Of a stretch of DNA of 64,000 bases, positions 60,256-64,000 are shown piece after piece. Position 1 is the first letter of the stretch. Each line of letters starts with the position of its first letter. This DNA comes from Massilia pinisoli. GTDB lineage: Bacteria; Pseudomonadota; Gammaproteobacteria; Burkholderiales; Burkholderiaceae_D. The translations under genes were made by a program, and so were the position numbers. The DNA lies in assembly GCF_024753285.1 (NCBI RefSeq), contig NZ_JANUGW010000010.1, positions 124,001 through 188,000 on the forward strand, written 5' to 3'. The notes below the pieces were generated by a model. It saw nothing but the letters and a program-made list of their open reading frames with translations. It was not told the origin of the DNA and did no database searches.

Positions 60256-63200
60256 GACATCCCCGCGCCCAGCTGCTTCTGCACGAGCTCGTAGTACATG
60301 CCGCGCCGCGCGAGCAATTCGTCGTGGCGACCCTGCTCCGCGATCTTTCCTTCGTACAGCACGACGATTTTGTCGGCCCGCATGATCGTGCTGAGGCGGT
60401 GCGCGATGATGACGGCCGTGCGGCCCGCGAGGATCGTCTCCATGTTCGCCATGATGTTGCTCTCGGACTGCGTGTCGAGCGCGGACGTCGCTTCATCGAA
60501 CACAAGCAGCCGAGGGTCGTGGTACAGCGCGCGCGCGATGCACAGCCGCTGCACTTGGCCGCCCGACAAGCCGACGCCGCGCTCGCCCACCACCTGCTCG
60601 TAGCCGAGCGGCAGCTTGCTGATGAAGGCGTGCGCATCGGCCATCTTCGCCACTTCCTCGACGCGGCGGCGGTCCGGGCTGTCATCGCCGCTGGCAATGT
60701 TTTCCGCGATCGTGCCGGAGAACAGAAGATTGCTCTGCATGACATAGCCGACCTGGGCGCGGAAATAACCGCGGTCGATGGCGTCCATGTCGTAGCCGTC
60801 CACGACGATCTTGCCTTCGCTGGGCGGATAGAAGCCCACGAGCAGCTTGGCCAGCGTGGTCTTGCCGGAACCGCTGCGGCCGACGATGGCGACGAGCTGG
60901 CCGGGCCGGATGTCGATGTCGATGTCTTCGAGGACGTACGGCGTGTCCTCGCCGCCGTAGCGGAAGAACACATGCTCCAGCTTCACGTCGCCCTGCAGGT
61001 CGGGCAGCACGACGCGTGCGGCGACGTCGGCCGGTTTCTGTTCCGGTTCGATGTCGAGCACATCGCCGAGGCGCTCCATCGCGACGGTGGCGTCGCCCAT
61101 GCGGCTCCACAGGCCGACCAAGCCCATCAGCGGCCCCAGCACGCTGCCCATCAGCGCATTGAATGCCATCAGCTGGCCGATGGTCAGCTCGCGCGCCAGC
61201 ACGAGGCTCGCGCCCGCCCACAGGATCACGATCGTCGTCGCGGAATTCAGGATCTGGCTGGCGAGGCCCACGAGGATGCTGAACGATTGCGAGCGGTATT
61301 GCGTCTCCAGCGCCTTCACGTATTTCTTTTCCCATTTCAGGCGCACGGGACGCTCGCTGCCCATGCCCTTGATGGTCTCGATGCCGCCCAGCGCTTCCAT
61401 CAGGAACGATTGCGCATCGGTGGACGCGGTGAACACCTCGCGTGCGTACTCCTTGATGCGCGGCGTTGCGAGCACCGTCAGCGCGACGATGGGGATCACG
61501 AAGCCGATCAGGAGCATCGTCAGCTTGACGTTGTAGAAGAACAGGATCGTGAAGTAGATGAACACCATCAGCAGGTTGAGCAACGTGGTGACCGTGGATT
61601 CGGTGAGAAAGGCGCGGATCGTCTGGTTTTCCGAGAAGCGCGCGAGGATGTCGCCCGTCTTGCGCTTGGCAAAGAACGAGTAAGGCAGCGACATCGTGTG
61701 CTTGAAGAACTGCGCCATCATCGAAAAGTCGAGATTGCGCACCATGTAGTTCGACAAATAGGCGCGCAACGTCGACATGACTTGCGAGAACGCCGTGGAG
61801 ATGACGAGGCCCAGGATCAGCAGGTGCAGCAACCCGAGGTTCTGGTGCACGAGCACGCCGTCGAGGATGTTCTGGATGATCAGCGGCGGCACGATGCCCA
61901 GCATCTGGATCACGAACGTGGCGAGGAACAGGTGCAGCAGGATTTTTTTATACGGCCGCAGATAGCCGACGAAGCGCAGCCACGGCGAGCGGCCTGCCGT
62001 CAGCTGCACGAGCTGCTCGCCCGGCGTGAACACGAGGCAGGTGCCGCTCCAGCCCCGCTCGAACTCTTCCACGGTCAGCTTCTTGAAGCCGACGGCCGGG
62101 TCGGCCACCCACACGTGCTGCGGCGACACGCCGTACACGATCACGTAGTGGTAGCCCTCCCAGTGCACGATGAACGGCAGCTCGAACCCCTGCAGCGCGT
62201 CGTACGTGCACTGCACGCCGCGCGCGCCGAACCCGAGCGCCTCGCCCGCGCGCGCGAGGCTGTCCAAGGTGGCGCCCTGCGCGGTCACGTTGGCCAGCTC
62301 GCGCAACTTCCCGAGCGTCATGTTGATGCCGTAATGGCGGCACAGCATCGCGAGGCAGGCGGCGCCGCAATCCATTTCCTCGGCCTGCTCGACCCACGCA
62401 AAGCGCTTGATGACTTTCTCGCCGGACTTCGGCTGCGATGCCAGGTCGACCACGACGGGCCGCTTTCTCCGTTCGGCCAGTTTCTTCTGGCGATGCAGCT
62501 CGCGCTCGAGGAAGCGCACGCGTTCCTCGATGACGTCGCGGAATTTCGCATTGCGCTCGAGGATGAAATGCGCTGCCTTTTCCGGAATGACGAGCACGGT
62601 CGTATCCGTCGCCGCGACGACGGTGGCCGGCTGGTCCTGGCGCATCAGGCAGGCGCGCTCGCCGAAGATCTCGCCGGGGCCCAGGGTGGCCAGCACGAAT
62701 TCGTCGGTGGTGTCGTTCACGATGACGCGCACTTCGCCCTGGCGCACGACGTACAGCCGGCGGTCGTCGCGCGCGCCCTGCTTCAGGATTTCCTTGCCGG
62801 CGCCGATGCGCTTGACACCCACGCTGCGCACGAACTCGTCCAGCTCCGGCTTGCTGACCTTGCCGCGCAGGTCGAACAGTTTCGCGACGAGCCCGCCGGC
62901 CGAGCTGATCGCCACATAGTTGTTGATGAAGTCGAGGGCGGCGGGGTTGCCGCGGATCACGGGCTCGATCGCGGTGCGCGGGATGAACCACAGCTCCGTC
63001 TTCAGCGCCGCGCGTGCGGACAGCTCGTGGCGGGCGGCGCGCAGCATGGCGATCTCGGCGAGCACTTCGCCCGTCTTGCGCACGCCCAGGCTCGTTTCCT
63101 TGCCGTGTTCCTCGCTGAACACGCGCACGGAACCGGCGTGGATCACGAACAGGCCGTCGGCCGCGTCACCGGCATTGCAGATGGTGTCGCCGAACGCATA

Positions 63201-63320
63201 GGTGCGGATCTCGATGGCGGCGGCCAGCCGTTCCAGTTCCTCCGCCGTGAAGACGGACAGCACCTCGACGGTAGCGAGGAATGCGGCGGGCGATTGCTGT
63301 TGTTGCGCCAATGAGTCCAT
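60252..63320 (-). CDS. C39-peptidase ABC exporter with two cyclic-nucleotide-binding-like domains
   Basis: A 1022-residue peptidase-containing ABC transporter that should cut leaders after Gly-Gly and export the peptides. Order: two cNMP-binding-like domains (about 18-135 and 150-265), C39 peptidase (about 305-430; oxyanion Gln312, Cys318 in 'EMDCGAAC', His391, Asp407 in 'VADP'), six-helix transmembrane domain (about 455-745), ATPase (about 780-1020; 'GRSGSGKTT', 'LSGGQ', 'LLVFDEATSAL', 'IAHRLS'). In both cNMP domains the Arg that normally binds cyclic phosphate is replaced (His98; Gln230), so cAMP binding is doubtful. The adaptor and outer-membrane partners lie at 42226 and 45161. Confidence 0.95.
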   Translation of the reverse strand: MDSLAQQQQSPAAFLATVEVLSVFTAEELERLAAAIEIRTYAFGDTICNAGDAADGLFVIHAGSVRVFSEEHGKETSLGVRKTGEVLAEIAMLRAARHELSARAALKTELWFIPRTAIEPVIRGNPAALDFINNYVAISSAGGLVAKLFDLRGKVSKPELDEFVRSVGVKRIGAGKEILKQGARDDRRLYVVRQGEVRVIVNDTTDEFVLATLGPGEIFGERACLMRQDQPATVVAATDTTVLVIPEKAAHFILERNAKFRDVIEERVRFLERELHRQKKLAERRKRPVVVDLASQPKSGEKVIKRFAWVEQAEEMDCGAACLAMLCRHYGINMTLGKLRELANVTAQGATLDSLARAGEALGFGARGVQCTYDALQGFELPFIVHWEGYHYVIVYGVSPQHVWVADPAVGFKKLTVEEFERGWSGTCLVFTPGEQLVQLTAGRSPWLRFVGYLRPYKKILLHLFLATFVIQMLGIVPPLIIQNILDGVLVHQNLGLLHLLILGLVISTAFSQVMSTLRAYLSNYMVRNLDFSMMAQFFKHTMSLPYSFFAKRKTGDILARFSENQTIRAFLTESTVTTLLNLLMVFIYFTILFFYNVKLTMLLIGFVIPIVALTVLATPRIKEYAREVFTASTDAQSFLMEALGGIETIKGMGSERPVRLKWEKKYVKALETQYRSQSFSILVGLASQILNSATTIVILWAGASLVLARELTIGQLMAFNALMGSVLGPLMGLVGLWSRMGDATVAMERLGDVLDIEPEQKPADVAARVVLPDLQGDVKLEHVFFRYGGEDTPYVLEDIDIDIRPGQLVAIVGRSGSGKTTLAKLLVGFYPPSEGKIVVDGYDMDAIDRGYFRAQVGYVMQSNLLFSGTIAENIASGDDSPDRRRVEEVAKMADAHAFISKLPLGYEQVVGERGVGLSGGQVQRLCIARALYHDPRLLVFDEATSALDTQSESNIMANMETILAGRTAVIIAHRLSTIMRADKIVVLYEGKIAEQGRHDELLARRGMYYELVQKQLGAGMS

Positions 63321-63366
63321 GTCGGTGTCCCGCGAACCCGTCCTTCACGTCGCGGCCACCGCCGGC

Positions 63367-64000
63367 TCAACGTGCGGGGCAGGCTTCGATGATGTGCTCC
63401 TGCGCCCGCGCCGCCAGCCATTCCTCGCGCAACAGGCGGCGGATTTCCACGGCCGTTTCCTCGTCCAAGGTCGCTGGATACCTGGCGTTGACGGCGTAGA
63501 TTTCGAACAGCGTCCGGTCGGGCGAGGGAAACGGCCCCAGCAGATCGCCGGCAGCCGCGTTGAACACGCGCGCCTCGATGTCGGGTTTCAATGACCCGCG
63601 CAACACCTTGCCGATGACGCCGCCGTTCTCCCGCGCGGCGCCGACCGAATGCTCGCTCACCATTTCCGCGAAGCTGTCGGGATCGTCGGTCAGCGCGGAC
63701 ATCATTTCCTTCGCCTTGCCTTCGGAATCGAGCACGATGTGGCTGATCTCGACGCTGTCGAACTTGGGAGAATTGAGCTTGAAATATTGCTCGACGGCTT
63801 GAGGACTGCAGACCTGCTCCATCATCGTTTCCTGGATGAGGCCGTCGACGATGAAGTCCTCGAACTCGTCCAGGCTGACGCCCATGACGTCGAGATAGTG
63901 ATTCATGTCGGCCGCGCGGTGCAGGCCGAGGATGCGGCGGAACTGGTCGGCACGTTCCTGCACGGCTTCCGGCTTCGGCTGGACGCCCTGCTTCTTCGCG
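63367..64000 (-). CDS. Parvulin-type peptidyl-prolyl isomerase, 5' end outside the window
   Basis: At least 211 residues of a PpiC/SurA-like protein; the frame stays open to the window edge, and the in-frame GTG at 63963 is not needed as a start. The N-terminal visible part is a helical chaperone-like region; the parvulin domain starts near 'EISHIVLDSEGKAKEMMSAL' and has 'FAEMVSEHSVGAARENGGVIGKVLRGSL'. Isomerases of this kind occur next to C39 exporters, where they are thought to help maturation of exported peptides. It is 46 bases upstream of the exporter in the same direction. Confidence 0.82.
   Translation of the reverse strand, partial: AKKQGVQPKPEAVQERADQFRRILGLHRAADMNHYLDVMGVSLDEFEDFIVDGLIQETMMEQVCSPQAVEQYFKLNSPKFDSVEISHIVLDSEGKAKEMMSALTDDPDSFAEMVSEHSVGAARENGGVIGKVLRGSLKPDIEARVFNAAAGDLLGPFPSPDRTLFEIYAVNARYPATLDEETAVEIRRLLREEWLAARAQEHIIEACPAR

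Noticed and set aside
60324..63314. Plus-strand open frame of 996 codons
   Set aside because: Exact antisense of the C39 exporter; the composition is that of a shadow frame.

Overview
The window looks like a chromosomal segment from a high-GC betaproteobacterium, most likely Burkholderiales and probably close to Massilia/Oxalobacteraceae. This placement is an inference from base composition, the rsmD-coaD-ferredoxin gene order, glmU/glmS, a DUF6279 lipoprotein and the protein sequences themselves; no rRNA gene is present to confirm it.

Region 1 (1-10.7 kb) is mostly housekeeping: a small membrane protein, a chalcone-isomerase-like secreted protein, a chemoreceptor, a DUF1003 membrane protein, rsmD-coaD-ferredoxin, a DUF6279 lipoprotein, glmU, an Lrp-type regulator and glmS. 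The gap between the convergent glmU and lrp genes holds a strikingly regular array of DnaA-box-like motifs. Region 2 (10.7-25.8 kb) is accessory: an intact IS256-family element with an 8-bp target duplication, an Rhs toxin with an AT-rich tip and immunity gene, vgrG, tssG, tssF, tssE and a divergent tssK. This is only part of a type VI secretion system; sheath, Hcp, ClpV and membrane-complex genes are not here. Region 3 (25.8-36.2 kb) holds a tandem-fused Asp/Glu racemase-like protein divergent from a LysR regulator and a YceI-like lipoprotein, a lipoprotein/TonB-receptor pair, a DUF1496 protein and an orphan PAS histidine kinase. Region 4 (36.3-40.7 kb) is a five-gene redox operon (di-haem peroxidase, outer-membrane barrel, FMN-binding protein, ApbE flavin transferase, b-type cytochrome) behind a sigma-70 promoter overlapped by a Fur-box-like dyad.

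Region 5 (42.2-64 kb) is the most interesting part. Ten small genes encode peptides with 26-residue leaders ending in Gly-Gly. They are surrounded by the parts needed to make and export such peptides: a C39-peptidase ABC exporter with two N-terminal cyclic-nucleotide-binding-like domains, a parvulin-type isomerase, a HlyD-type adaptor and a NodT-type outer-membrane factor. Around these sits a phospho-signalling set: a Ser/Thr kinase with a DUF4384-like tail, a PP2C phosphatase, a double-FHA membrane protein, an FHA-GAF-HD-GYP protein and a SUMF1-domain protein. A sigma-54 activator lies in the exporter operon, and two near-consensus sigma-54 promoters, each with a conserved upstream block at the same distance, precede the two halves of the duplicated peptide array. 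A GH5 endoglucanase on the other strand separates the halves. The proposed reading is a sigma-54-controlled, kinase/phosphatase-linked type I export system for a family of Cys-free, Asn/Gln/Ser-rich peptides. The components are visible in the sequence; the linkage and function are inference.
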